From NCBI RefSeq assembly GCF_018614075.1, contig NZ_JAGGOZ010000045.1:1-64000 (forward strand): a stretch of DNA of 64,000 bases, read 5' to 3'. Below the pieces are notes generated by a model. The model was given only the letters and a program-made list of their open reading frames with translations, had not been told where the DNA came from and searched no databases. Below, in pieces: positions 25,882 to 34,044 of the stretch (position 1 is its first letter; each line of letters begins with the position of its first letter). The position numbers were made by a program, and so were the translations under genes. This stretch comes from Streptomyces sp. ISL-94 (GTDB lineage: Bacteria; Actinomycetota; Actinomycetes; Streptomycetales; Streptomycetaceae).

Positions 25882-26393
25882 CCGCGCGGCGTGGCGGCCG
25901 GGATGAGTGCGCCCTGGTGGAACAGCAGGGCGTCGTGGCCGCTGTCGCCGGGGGTCGTGTGCAGGACCCGGGCGAGGAAGAGGCTGTGGTCGCCCCCGGC
26001 GTAGTCGTCCTCGACCTCGCAGCTGAGCGAGGCGAGGGCGCCGGGCAGGATCTCGTGTCCCTCCGCCGAGCGCGTGAGGTACTCGCCGAGCCGACGGCCG
26101 GAGGGCTTGTCGGGCGAGGCGAACAGCCGGGCCACATCGCCCTGGTGGGCGGCGAGCAGGTGGATGGAGAGCCTGCGGGTGCTGGTGATCACCGGGTGGG
26201 CGCGGGCCGTGCGCATCACGGAGACCAGGACGCGCGGCGGGTCGAGCGAGACCGAGGTGAACGAATTCACCGTCATGGCCACGGCGTTGTCGACGTCTCC
26301 GCTGCTCAGCACCGTGACTCCGGTCGGAAACCGGCGCATCACCGACCGCAGGTCGGCGGGCGTGTGACGGGTACTTACGGTGGACGGCATCAC
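25878..26393 (-). CDS. Flavin reductase, FMN-binding HpaC-like
   Basis: A 171-residue NAD(P)H:flavin oxidoreductase. Family hallmarks: MRRFPTGVTVLSS near the start, AMTVNSFTSVSLDPPRVLVSVMRTARAHPVI in the flavin-binding strand-loop, and the later EDDYAGGDHSLFLARV region. It is the first gene of the operon and would supply FMNH2 to the acyl-CoA-dehydrogenase-fold monooxygenase three genes downstream. A strong AGGGGGAA Shine-Dalgarno precedes ATG 26393 (ATG 26390 is adjacent). The upstream 18-bp inverted repeat could be its operator. Confidence 0.9.
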   Translation of the reverse strand: MMPSTVSTRHTPADLRSVMRRFPTGVTVLSSGDVDNAVAMTVNSFTSVSLDPPRVLVSVMRTARAHPVITSTRRLSIHLLAAHQGDVARLFASPDKPSGRRLGEYLTRSAEGHEILPGALASLSCEVEDDYAGGDHSLFLARVLHTTPGDSGHDALLFHQGALIPAATPRG

Positions 26394-26402
26394 ACTTCCC
26401 CC

Positions 26403-26420
26403 TTCGCACGGTTGTGCGAA
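26403..26420. promoter_or_regulatory. Inverted repeat upstream of the aromatic operon
   Basis: TTCGCAC-GGTT-GTGCGAA, 7-bp perfect arms with a 4-base spacer, 10 bp upstream of the flavin reductase start and next to its Shine-Dalgarno. It could be an operator or an RNA hairpin at the ribosome-binding site. The 150 bp to the divergent permease are locally AT-rich, as a promoter region would be. Confidence 0.5.
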
Positions 26421-26546
26421 TCTTGTTGCTGTCTAAACGCTAGCGCGTCTTGTGAACGCTGATAGCTTTTCTAACACAGATTGCGCCAACTTCAACAACT
26501 CCACTCCTTGGCAACCGCATTGCACAAGGGAAGTAAGGGAAGTAAC

Positions 26547-27881
26547 GTGCTAGCCAACGGACTACGCCAACGCCACCTGACGATGCTCGCCCTGGGCGGG
26601 GTGATCGGCGCCGGACTCTTCATCGGAACCGGCCAGGGACTCGCCGCCGCTGGCCCCGCCGTGATCGTGGCCTACGCCCTCGCGGCCCTGCTGGCCCTCG
26701 CCGTGATGCGCATGCTGGGCGAACTCTCCGCTGAATTCCCGGCATCGGGCTCGTTCTCCGTCTACGCCGAGCGCGCACTGGGCCCCTGGGCGGGCTTCGC
26801 CACCGGCTGGCTCTACGGCTGGGTGACCGCGGTGGCCATCGCCGTCGAGACCCTGGCTGCCTCGGCGATCCTGCACTCCTGGATCCCCGGGATACCGTCG
26901 TGGGCCTTCGCGTTGACGGTGATGACACTGTTCACCACAGCGAACATGAACTCTGTGCGTACGTTCGGCGAGGCCGAATTCTGGTTCGCTTCACTGAAGG
27001 TGGGCGCCATCGTGGTGTTCATCGCCCTGGGCGTGGCCGCCCTCGCCGGCGCCCTACCCGGTACCGCGTCCCCCGGCCTCACCCACCTCACCACCCACGG
27101 CGGCTTCGCCCCGCACGGCATCGCCGGCATCGTCACCGCCCTGCTGGGGGTGGTCTTCGCCTTCGGCGGGATGGAGGTGATCGGCATGGCCGCAGCGGAG
27201 TCCGAGGACCCGGGCAACGGCATCCGCTCGGCGGTGCGCACCGCGATCTGGCGGATCGCCCTCTTCTACCTCGGCTCGGTGAGCGTGGTCGTGCTGATCC
27301 TGCCCTGGACCGCGGCCCGCCCCGGCGAGAGCCCGTACGTCGCCGCCCTCGACCGGCTGGGCATCCCGCACGCGGGCACGCTCACCGAGGGAGTGATCCT
27401 CGTGGCCCTGCTCTCCGCGCTCAACGCGAACCTGTACGGAACCTCGCGGATGCTCCACTCCCTCGCCGAACGCGGCGACGCCCCGCGTACCTTGCGCCGC
27501 CGCTCCGCCCGGCAGGTCCCCACCCGCGCGGTGGCCGCGGCCTCGGCCGTGGGCTTCGCGGCGGTCCTCCCGGAGGCCCTGTGGCCCGGATCGGCCCTGC
27601 CCGCACTGGCCAAGTCGATGGGCGCGGCCATGCTCTTCATGTGGCTCGCGGTCTCGGTCTCACACCTGCTCCTGCGCCGCTTCCCCGCGACCACCTGGCT
27701 GTCGGTTTCCGCCATCGTGGCGGTGATGGCCCTGATGGCCACCACCCCGCCCACCCGCACCCAACTCCTCACCTCAACAGCCCTCACGGCCACCCTGTGC
27801 CTGACGGGCCACGCCCTCTCCCGCCGCCGTACGTCCAGCCCCGCCTGGGGGTCCCCCCGGACGGAGTCCGGGGGAGTTTGA
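26547..27881 (+). CDS. Amino-acid permease, AAT/GABA-permease type
   Basis: A 444-residue APC-superfamily transporter with about 12 membrane helices. The family start is plain: LRQRHLTMLALGGVIGAGLFIGTG (the consensus helix 1 of AnsP/GabP/ProY types). LGELSAEFPASGSFSVYAERALGPWAGFATGWLY follows, then MEVIGMAAAESEDP. It imports an amino acid by proton symport; which one is not visible. GTG 26547 is preferred (AGGGAAG six bases upstream); a TTG at 26481 would add 22 residues without homology. It is divergent from the aromatic operon, so it could supply or recover an aromatic amino acid. Confidence 0.88.
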   Translation: MLANGLRQRHLTMLALGGVIGAGLFIGTGQGLAAAGPAVIVAYALAALLALAVMRMLGELSAEFPASGSFSVYAERALGPWAGFATGWLYGWVTAVAIAVETLAASAILHSWIPGIPSWAFALTVMTLFTTANMNSVRTFGEAEFWFASLKVGAIVVFIALGVAALAGALPGTASPGLTHLTTHGGFAPHGIAGIVTALLGVVFAFGGMEVIGMAAAESEDPGNGIRSAVRTAIWRIALFYLGSVSVVVLILPWTAARPGESPYVAALDRLGIPHAGTLTEGVILVALLSALNANLYGTSRMLHSLAERGDAPRTLRRRSARQVPTRAVAAASAVGFAAVLPEALWPGSALPALAKSMGAAMLFMWLAVSVSHLLLRRFPATTWLSVSAIVAVMALMATTPPTRTQLLTSTALTATLCLTGHALSRRRTSSPAWGSPRTESGGV

Positions 27882-28030
27882 GGCGCGCGGCCCGGGGCGG
27901 AGCCCCAGTCTTTGAGCGGCGCGGCACCCCCAGCCCCGCCGGGCACGACCCAGCCTCGCCTGGGGGTCCCCCCGGACGGAGTCTGGGGGAGTTTGAGGCG
28001 CGGGGTGCGGGGCGGAGCCCCAGCAGCGGC
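27849..28030. repeat. Two tandem copies of the dispersed GTTTGAGGCG repeat
   Basis: Two similar units, at about 27849-27915 and 27955-28025, each carry a hairpin built on GGGGGTCCCCCC and CCGGACGGAGT and the core GAGTTTGAGGCGCG. They fill the gap between the convergent permease and thiolase genes and probably end both transcripts. The first copy runs into the permease C-terminus (SSPAWGSPRTESGGV), which looks repeat-derived. Confidence 0.7.
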
Positions 28031-28038
28031 GCTCAGCC

Positions 28039-29232
28039 TTATTTCCGGAGCAGGGTGACCACCGCCGCGCCGCCCAGGCCGATGTTGTGGGCCAGGGCGA
28101 CCCGGGCTCCGGGGACCTGGCGGGAGCCCGCCTCGGCACGGAGTTGCCAGACCAGTTCCGCCGCCTGCGCGAGCCCCGTCGCACCGAGCGGGTGCCCCTT
28201 CGAGATCAGGCCCCCGGAGGGGTTGACCACCCAGCGCCCGCCGTACGTGGTGGCCCCGCTCTCCACCAGCTTCCCGGCGGCGCCGTCCTCACACATCCCC
28301 AACGCCTCGTACGTCAGCAGCTCGTTCACCGAGAAGCAGTCGTGCAGCTCGATCACGTCGATGTCCTCGATGCCGAGTCCGGAGGCCTCGTACACCTGCC
28401 GCGCCGCCGCCGCCGTCATCGGCTTGCCGACCACGTCGATGCACGACCCCCCGAAGCTGGCCTCCGTGTCCGTCGTCATCGCCTGGGCCACGATCTCCAC
28501 CGCCTTGTCGTGCAGCCCGTGCCGCACCACGAACCGCTCCGAGACCACCAGCGCGGCCGCCGCCCCGTCGGACGTCGGGGAACACTGCAGCTTCGTGAGC
28601 GGCGCGTGGATCTCCTTCGCCGCCAGGATCTCCTCCACCGAGTAGACGTCCTGGAACTGCGCGTTCGGGTTGTTCGCCGAGTGCCGGTGGTTCTTCGCGC
28701 CTACCGCCGCCAGCTGCGCGGCCGTGGTCCCGTACCGCTCCATGTGCTCGCGCGCCGCGTTCCCGAAGATCTGCGCGGTCGGCGGGGACATCTCGAACCC
28801 GTGCCCCGCCGCCATGATCCCGTAGTGCCGGGCCACCGGAGACGACTTGAAGTCGCCCCCGTCGGCACCCCCGCCCAGCGCGCCCCGCTTCATCTTCTCG
28901 AAGCCGAGCGCCAGCACGCAGTCGCTGATCCCGCCCTCGACGAACTGCCGCGCCATCATCAGCGCCGTCGATCCCGTCGCGCAGTTGTTGTTCACGTTGT
29001 AGACCGGCACCCCGGTGAGCCCCAGCTCGTACGCCGCCCGCTGGCCGGCGGTGGAGGCCTGGAAGCAGTAGCCCACCGGCACCTGCTCGACCAGCCCGTA
29101 CTCCACCCCCGCGTCCGCGAGCGCCGCGGACCCGGCCTCCTTCGCCATGTCCCAGTACTGCCAGTCCCGCGACTCCGGCTTTTCGAACTTCGTCATGCCG
29201 ACGCCCACGATGTACGACTTGTGCGACTTCAT
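28039..29232 (-). CDS. Thiolase / lipid-transfer protein (SCP-x, Ltp-like)
   Basis: A 397-residue thiolase-superfamily protein of the sterol-carrier-protein-x type (mycobacterial Ltp2/Ltp3 class). The nucleophile is in [18 protein letters not shown] near residue 85. The HDCFS motif and [17 protein letters not shown] carry the other catalytic His residues. The usual second cysteine of degradative thiolases near the C-terminus is replaced by HNIGLGG, typical of Ltp proteins, some of which are retro-aldolases acting on steroid side chains. It lies 12 nt downstream of the fused acyl-CoA dehydrogenase and is presumably under the KstR-type site at 31401. Confidence 0.9.
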   Translation of the reverse strand: MKSHKSYIVGVGMTKFEKPESRDWQYWDMAKEAGSAALADAGVEYGLVEQVPVGYCFQASTAGQRAAYELGLTGVPVYNVNNNCATGSTALMMARQFVEGGISDCVLALGFEKMKRGALGGGADGGDFKSSPVARHYGIMAAGHGFEMSPPTAQIFGNAAREHMERYGTTAAQLAAVGAKNHRHSANNPNAQFQDVYSVEEILAAKEIHAPLTKLQCSPTSDGAAAALVVSERFVVRHGLHDKAVEIVAQAMTTDTEASFGGSCIDVVGKPMTAAAARQVYEASGLGIEDIDVIELHDCFSVNELLTYEALGMCEDGAAGKLVESGATTYGGRWVVNPSGGLISKGHPLGATGLAQAAELVWQLRAEAGSRQVPGARVALAHNIGLGGAAVVTLLRK

Positions 29233-29244
29233 GCCCGATGACTC

Positions 29245-31389
29245 CTAGTCCCTGGGGAGGCCGAGAATCCGCTCGGCGACGACATTGAGCTGGACCTGCG
29301 TGGTGCCCCCGGCGATGGTGAGGCAGCGGGACATGAGCATCCCGTGCACCGCCCGCTCCCCCGCCCCCTCCCGTACCGCGCCCGCCGGGCCGAGCAGTTC
29401 GAGCGCGAGCTCGGCGGTCCGCTGCTGGTGCGGGGTCTGGACGAGCTTGCGTACGGACGCACCCGCGCCCGGCTCCAGCCCCGACACCTGCTGGAGCGTG
29501 GTGCGCAGCCCGATGCACGCCAGCGCGTGTGCCTCGGCGGTGAGCGCCCCGATGCGCGCCCGGTACGCGCCGTCGAGGTCGGCGGCACGCGCGAGGAGGG
29601 CTTCCAATCCGGTGTCGAAGGTCATCTGGTCGGCCATGTGGACGCGCTCGTTGCCGAGGGTGTTGCGGGCCACCTTCCAGCCGCCGTCGGCCGCCCCGAC
29701 CAGGGCGTCCGCCGGGAGCGGCACGTCGTCGAAGTAGACCTCGTTGAAGAGGGCCTCCCCGGTGATCTCCTTCAGCGGCCGGATGTCGATGCCGGGGGTG
29801 TTCTTCATGTCGACGACGAAGTAGCCGAGCCCCTTGTGCTTGGGGGCGGCCGGGTCGGTACGGGCCAGCAGGATCCCGTAGTCGGCGCTGTGGGCGGAAC
29901 TCGTCCACACCTTCTGTCCGTTGACCTTCCAGGAGCCGTCCTCCGCGCGCTCCGCCCGGGTCCGCAGCGAGGCCAGGTCCGAGCCCGCCCCCGGTTCGGA
30001 GAAGAGCTGGCACCAGGTGACGTCCCCGCGCAGGGTCGGCAGGACGTACGCCTCCCGCTGCGCGTCCGTCCCGTAGGCGATCAGCGAGGGCACGACCCAG
30101 GTGGCGATGCCGAGGTCGGCGACCTTGACCCCGGCCGCCCGCAGCTCCTGCTGGACGACGAGCTGCTCGACGGGTCCGGCGCCGAGGCCGTAGGGAGGCG
30201 GCAGGTACGGGGCCGCGTAGCCGGTGGGGGCCAGGATCCGCCGGGCGGCGGCCGGGTCGAGCCCGCGGGCGTCCTCGATGGCGGTACGGGCCTTCGCGCG
30301 GTGGCTCTCACCTTCCCGCAAGCTCTCCGGAGGCATCACCAGCCGGAGTTCGCGCCGCGCGCCGGCCGCCGCGAGCCGCACGGCCCGGAGGCGGTGCCCG
30401 TCGCCGGGCCCGAGCAGCTGCCGGGCGACCAGGGCCCTGCGCAGGTGGATGTGGGCATCGTGCTCCCAGGTGAAGCCGATGCCGCCGAGGATCTGGATGC
30501 AGTCCTTGGCGCAGGAGTAGGCGGCGTCCAGGGCGGTCCCGGCGGCGAGTGCGGCGACCAGCGAGCGCACCTCCGCGGGCTCGTCCATGGCCTGGGCGGC
30601 GTCCCAGGCGAGCGCGCGGGCCTGCTCGAGCCGGACCAGCATGTCGGCGCACAGGTGCTTGACGCCCTGGAACTGCCCGATGGGGCGCCCGAACTGCTCG
30701 CGCACCGTGGCGTATTCGGCGGCGGTGTGCAGGGCCCAGGCGGCGGTGCCGCAGGCGTCGGCGGCGAACAGGGTGCAGGCCAGGTCCCGGACCAGGGCCG
30801 CGTCCAGCTCCAGCAGCCGGCCGGGCGCCACGGTGACCCCGCGGGCCCGCACCTCTGCGGTGGGGCGGGTCGGGTCGGCGCTCTCCTGCGTACGGATGTC
30901 CAGCGCGGCGGCGTCCACGGCGAACCAGCGGGTGCCGTGCGCGGCCTCGGCGGCGAGCAGCACGAGGTCGGCCTCGCCGGCGCCGAGCACCGGGGGCGCG
31001 ACCCCGTCGAGCAGGTGTCCGCCGCCCTCGACGGCGACGGCGGTCAGCGTCCCGGGCCCGAGCGCGACGGCCCCGACCCGGCCGTCGAGCGGATCGGCCC
31101 CGGCCCGCTCCAGCAGTACGGAGGCCAGCGCGCTCGGCAGGTACGCCCCGGGCAGCGCGGCCCGGCCCGCCTCCTCGACGACGACGGCCAGGTCGAGGAG
31201 GGTCCCGCCCTCCAGGTGCGGCTCCAGCAGCCCCTGCGCGGTCATCGCGTCCCAGTAGGCGGGCCGCGTGCCGGTCTGCGGCGGGGTGTGGAGGAGCTTG
31301 CGCACCTCCTCGGGCGGCACGGCGCGCGCCACCCAGCCGCGCGCCGCCTCGGCCAACTCCCGCTGTTCTTGCGTGATTCCGATGCCCAT
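29245..31389 (-). CDS. Fused two-domain acyl-CoA dehydrogenase, FadE34-like
   Basis: A 714-residue protein with two acyl-CoA dehydrogenase domains in tandem. The first (about 1-340) ends with CIQILGGIGFTWEHDAHIHLRRALV. The second (about 350-714) shows FSEPGAGSDLASLRTRAE, NGQKVWTSSAHSADYGILLARTD and a late SRCLTIAGGTTQVQLNVVAERILGLPRD. Steroid side-chain dehydrogenases of mycobacteria are alpha2beta2 heterotetramers (FadE26/27, FadE28/29) or fused as FadE34 of about 711 residues, beside kstR. This size and order match the fused type. Expected reaction: alpha,beta-dehydrogenation of a branched or steroid acyl-CoA. It heads the operon with the thiolase, 12 nt apart. Confidence 0.88.
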   Translation of the reverse strand: MGIGITQEQRELAEAARGWVARAVPPEEVRKLLHTPPQTGTRPAYWDAMTAQGLLEPHLEGGTLLDLAVVVEEAGRAALPGAYLPSALASVLLERAGADPLDGRVGAVALGPGTLTAVAVEGGGHLLDGVAPPVLGAGEADLVLLAAEAAHGTRWFAVDAAALDIRTQESADPTRPTAEVRARGVTVAPGRLLELDAALVRDLACTLFAADACGTAAWALHTAAEYATVREQFGRPIGQFQGVKHLCADMLVRLEQARALAWDAAQAMDEPAEVRSLVAALAAGTALDAAYSCAKDCIQILGGIGFTWEHDAHIHLRRALVARQLLGPGDGHRLRAVRLAAAGARRELRLVMPPESLREGESHRAKARTAIEDARGLDPAAARRILAPTGYAAPYLPPPYGLGAGPVEQLVVQQELRAAGVKVADLGIATWVVPSLIAYGTDAQREAYVLPTLRGDVTWCQLFSEPGAGSDLASLRTRAERAEDGSWKVNGQKVWTSSAHSADYGILLARTDPAAPKHKGLGYFVVDMKNTPGIDIRPLKEITGEALFNEVYFDDVPLPADALVGAADGGWKVARNTLGNERVHMADQMTFDTGLEALLARAADLDGAYRARIGALTAEAHALACIGLRTTLQQVSGLEPGAGASVRKLVQTPHQQRTAELALELLGPAGAVREGAGERAVHGMLMSRCLTIAGGTTQVQLNVVAERILGLPRD

Positions 31390-31400
31390 GCGCGGCAGAC

Positions 31401-31447
31401 TAGAACACGTTCCAATCTGACGGAAGGTCAGATGGGAACGTGTTCTT
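31401..31447. promoter_or_regulatory. KstR-type operator in a long inverted repeat
   Basis: TAGAACACGTTCCA at 31401-31414 fits TNNAACNNGTTNNA exactly. It is the left end of a 20-bp inverted repeat (31402-31421 with 31427-31446, one mismatch, 5-base spacer). Nested at the centre is a second perfect repeat, ATCTGAC-GGAAG-GTCAGAT (31415-31433). The site begins 12 bp upstream of the acyl-CoA dehydrogenase ATG, so it would overlap the transcription start or leader. Two regulators may bind here. Confidence 0.7.
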
Positions 31448-31464
31448 CGGGATGCCGCGCCGGA

Positions 31465-33405
31465 TCAGCGGGTCGCGGCCTTCAGCGCGGCCCGGGCGAC
31501 CTCCTTCGCCTTGGTCTCGCAGGCGACCTTGGTGTACGGATGGCCTTGGAGGCCCACCCAGACGGAGAGATTGCCCTCGCGGACGGCGAGGGCACAGGTC
31601 AAGTCGGGACCGGCAGAGCCCCAATAGGCCTCAGTGCCGAACCCGAGGTGGGGCGCCTCGCGCTGACCGGCCGCCTCCAGTCGGAAACGCTCCCTCTGCG
31701 TACCCGCGTTGGCGTCCGCGTCCCCGCCGAGGCTCAGGTCCCACCGGACGAGCGCGGCCGGCGACGCGCCGAAGGGGAGCCCGTCCCAGTTACAGCCCGC
31801 CCGCACGCCCTCGGGGGTCTCGGACCGGGTGTCGCGGGTCGTCGACCGCATGACCAGAGGCAGTTGCACCACCTGACAGGTCGGGACGGCCTTGTAGGCG
31901 ACGGGCGCCATGACCCGGTCCCGTACGTACAGCGCGACCCCGGTACCGGCCACGAGCAGCACACCGGCCGCCGCCAGGGTCACGATCCGACGCGGAGCGC
32001 GCCACGGGCTGCGGAGGCGGGGGGTGTCCGGGGGGACGGTCGGGGCGGGCGGGACGGACGGGATCCGCGGGACGCGCACAGGGCCCGCCTCCGTGTCCGC
32101 CGTGGCGGGAACCTTCCGCGGTGCGGGTGCGGAGGCGGGGAGGGGAGCCGGGCGGCCGGGCGGTGCCGACGGCTCGGTCGGGCCGTGGCCGTGGCCGTGG
32201 CCGTCTGAGGGGCCGCCCTCCGCGGGTCCGGGGCCGTGGCCGTGGCCGTCGCCGTGGCCGTCGCCGTGGCCGTGGCCGTGGCCGTGGCCGTGGCCGTCGC
32301 CGTGGCCGTCGCCGTGGCCGTCGCCGTCTGAGGGGCCGCCCTCCGCGGGTCCGGGGCCGGGGCCGTGGCCGTCGCCGTGGCCGTCGCCGTCGCCGTGGCC
32401 GTCTGAGGGGCCGCCCTCCGCGGGTCCGGGGCCGGGGCCGTCGGCGGGGCCGTGGCCCTGCGCAGGACCGTCGCCGTCGGCCGGGCCGGCCGGGTGGGCC
32501 TGGCCTGGGCCGTCGAGCAGCCGGTCGATGGCCGACCGTTGCGCGGCGATCATCCCGTACACGGCGGACGGCCACTGCCGCCCCGCCGGAGGCACCGGGC
32601 CGATCAGCTCGCGCAGCCGCGCCGGGGACGGCCGGGCGGCCGGGTCCTTGGCCAGGCAGCCCGCGACGACCTCGCGCAGCCCCGCCGGAACGGCGCTCAG
32701 GTCGGGCTCGGCGTGCACCACGTCGTAGAGGGTCTGGAGGGTGGAGGATCCGGCGAACGGACTGCGGCCGGTCACCGCCATGGCCAGCACCGAGCCGAGC
32801 GAGAACACGTCGCTGGCGGGGGTGAGCGCCTTGCCTTCGGCCTGCTCGGGCGACATGTACGCGGGCGAGCCGACGACGAAGCCGGTCCGCGTCAGCCCGG
32901 TGTCGCCCTCGGCGCCCGGTTCCGTAGCCCGCGCGATGCCCAGGTCGATGACCCGTACGCCGTCCTCGGCGAGCAGCACGTTGTCGGGCTTGAGGTCCCG
33001 GTGCACCAGCCCCGCTCGGTGGATCTCCGCCAGGGCCGAGGCCAGCCCGGCCGCGAGGCGCCGTACGACGTCCTCCGGCAGCACCCCGACCGCCTCGACG
33101 ACCGCGCCCATGGACGGCCCGGCCACGAACACCGAAGCCAGCCACGGCGTCGGGGCGTCCGCGTCGGCGTCGATCACCGCCGCCGTGTAGGCGCCGGACA
33201 CCTTGCGCGAGGCCGCGACCTCGCGCCGGAACCGGGCCCGGAAGCCCTCGTCGTCGGCGAAGTGCGCGAGCACCTGCTTGACGGCGACGAGCCGCCCGTC
33301 CGGCCCGGCGGCCAGCAGCACCCGCCCCATACCGCCCTGCCCCAGCACGCCGAGCACGTCGAACGGCCCCACGCGCTTCGGTCCCGAGGGCCCCAGGTCT
33401 TCCAT
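31465..33405 (-). CDS. Membrane Ser/Thr protein kinase (PknB-type) with His/Gly/Asp-rich linker
   Basis: A 646-residue kinase. Residues 15-275 form the Hanks domain: glycine loop LGQGGMGRV, Lys43 in VAVKQV, HRDLKPDN near 140, DLG of IDLGIA, and SPAYMSPEQ. Residues about 290-400 are low complexity with many GHGDGHG/GPGPAEGGPSDG units. A membrane helix (VTLAAAGVLLVAGTGVALYV, about 468-487) is followed by a 155-residue extracellular domain with three cysteines (TCQVVQ, AGCNWDG, LTCAL). ATG 33405 is preferred over 33432 because MEDLGPSGPKRVGPF is the usual start. The juxtamembrane linker could bind metal or act as a disordered tether. Confidence 0.93.
   Translation of the reverse strand: MEDLGPSGPKRVGPFDVLGVLGQGGMGRVLLAAGPDGRLVAVKQVLAHFADDEGFRARFRREVAASRKVSGAYTAAVIDADADAPTPWLASVFVAGPSMGAVVEAVGVLPEDVVRRLAAGLASALAEIHRAGLVHRDLKPDNVLLAEDGVRVIDLGIARATEPGAEGDTGLTRTGFVVGSPAYMSPEQAEGKALTPASDVFSLGSVLAMAVTGRSPFAGSSTLQTLYDVVHAEPDLSAVPAGLREVVAGCLAKDPAARPSPARLRELIGPVPPAGRQWPSAVYGMIAAQRSAIDRLLDGPGQAHPAGPADGDGPAQGHGPADGPGPGPAEGGPSDGHGDGDGHGDGHGPGPGPAEGGPSDGDGHGDGHGDGHGHGHGHGHGDGHGDGHGHGPGPAEGGPSDGHGHGHGPTEPSAPPGRPAPLPASAPAPRKVPATADTEAGPVRVPRIPSVPPAPTVPPDTPRLRSPWRAPRRIVTLAAAGVLLVAGTGVALYVRDRVMAPVAYKAVPTCQVVQLPLVMRSTTRDTRSETPEGVRAGCNWDGLPFGASPAALVRWDLSLGGDADANAGTQRERFRLEAAGQREAPHLGFGTEAYWGSAGPDLTCALAVREGNLSVWVGLQGHPYTKVACETKAKEVARAALKAATR
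32190..32450. repeat. Nested short repeats in the kinase linker
   Basis: Dozens of GCCGTG/GCCGTC hexamers, interrupted three times by a longer block (GAGGGGCCGCCCTCCGCGGG, near 32211, 32330 and 32406), encode alternating His-Gly and Asp-Gly with PAEGGPSDG spacers. A clear substrate for slippage, all in multiples of three. Confidence 0.9.
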
Positions 33406-33447
33406 ACCGCCCCGCCCACCTCTCCACTCCACTCGGCCCTCGCTCGC

Positions 33448-33744
33448 TCAGCGGGGCATGGCCGCCACTGCGGCGCGGGCGTTGGACGGCTTGAGGTCCC
33501 GGTGGATCAGCCCCCGCCCCGTACCTGGGTCAGGGCGTGCGCCGGCCCGGCCGCCAGCCGGCGCACCGACGGCTCGGGCAGCGGCCCGACGGCGTCCAGC
33601 GCCTGCCCGAGCGAGGGCGGGCGCACGAACTGCGAAGCCGGCCAAGGCCTGGGCTCGTCCGCATCGGCGTCCCTCACGGCCGCCGTACGCGAGGACCCGG
33701 AACGGCCCCCCGTGCGTCGGGCTGGACAGCCCTGTGCCCTGCAT
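33448..33744 (-). pseudogene. Relic of a second Ser/Thr kinase gene
   Basis: Out-of-frame pieces match the neighbouring kinase: a DADADEPRPWPASQFVRPPS segment, then GPLPEPSVRRLAAGPAHAL, and finally LIHRDLKPSNARAAVAAMPR ending in a stop. Glycine loop and activation segment are missing and the frame shifts before HRDLKP. It is best read as the remains of a tandem duplicate of the kinase gene. Confidence 0.7.
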
Positions 33745-33777
33745 ACGGCCCCGCCCCTCCCCCGGTACGGGGAGGGA

Positions 33778-34044
33778 TCATACCGAGAGGGCCGTCACGA
33801 AGGTCGTGAACGCGGCGGGGCTCACGGTGAAGGCCGGGCCGTCGGGGTTCTTGGAATCCCGGACGGCGATGAGGCAGGGCTGGGCGGCGACCTCGACGCA
33901 CTCGCCGCCGGTGGTTCCGCTGTAGGAGGACTTACGCCAGGCGGCGGCGCCGAGAGGGGCGCATTCGACGCAGTCTCCGCCGGTGTCAGAGCTGTACGAA
34001 GACTTACGCCATCGCGCGCCCGTCAGGTACTGGATGGTGTCCAT
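33778..34044 (-). CDS. Double DUF397 protein
   Basis: An 88-residue protein with two DUF397 units: ARWRKSSYSSDTGGDCVECAP and AAWRKSSYSGTTGGECVEVA, followed by VRDSKNPDGPAFTVSPAAFTTFVTAL. DUF397 proteins (BldB/WhiJ-associated type) are small partners of DUF5753 XRE regulators; together they control development and antibiotic genes. The usual protein has one motif or one and a half; a neat double copy suggests internal duplication. Its start overlaps the end of the XRE gene by 41 nt, which supports joint translation. Confidence 0.9.
   Translation of the reverse strand: MDTIQYLTGARWRKSSYSSDTGGDCVECAPLGAAAWRKSSYSGTTGGECVEVAAQPCLIAVRDSKNPDGPAFTVSPAAFTTFVTALSV

Noticed and set aside
32190-32450. 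CRISPR-like regular repeats
   Set aside because: Units are 6-20 bp with no unique spacers, no cas genes nearby, and the frame stays open through them. The same holds for 9164-9283 and 54246-54419.
33448-33744. A separate 98-residue protein
   Set aside because: The segment is a shifted fragment of the neighbouring kinase (HRDLKP remains) and lacks a usable start.
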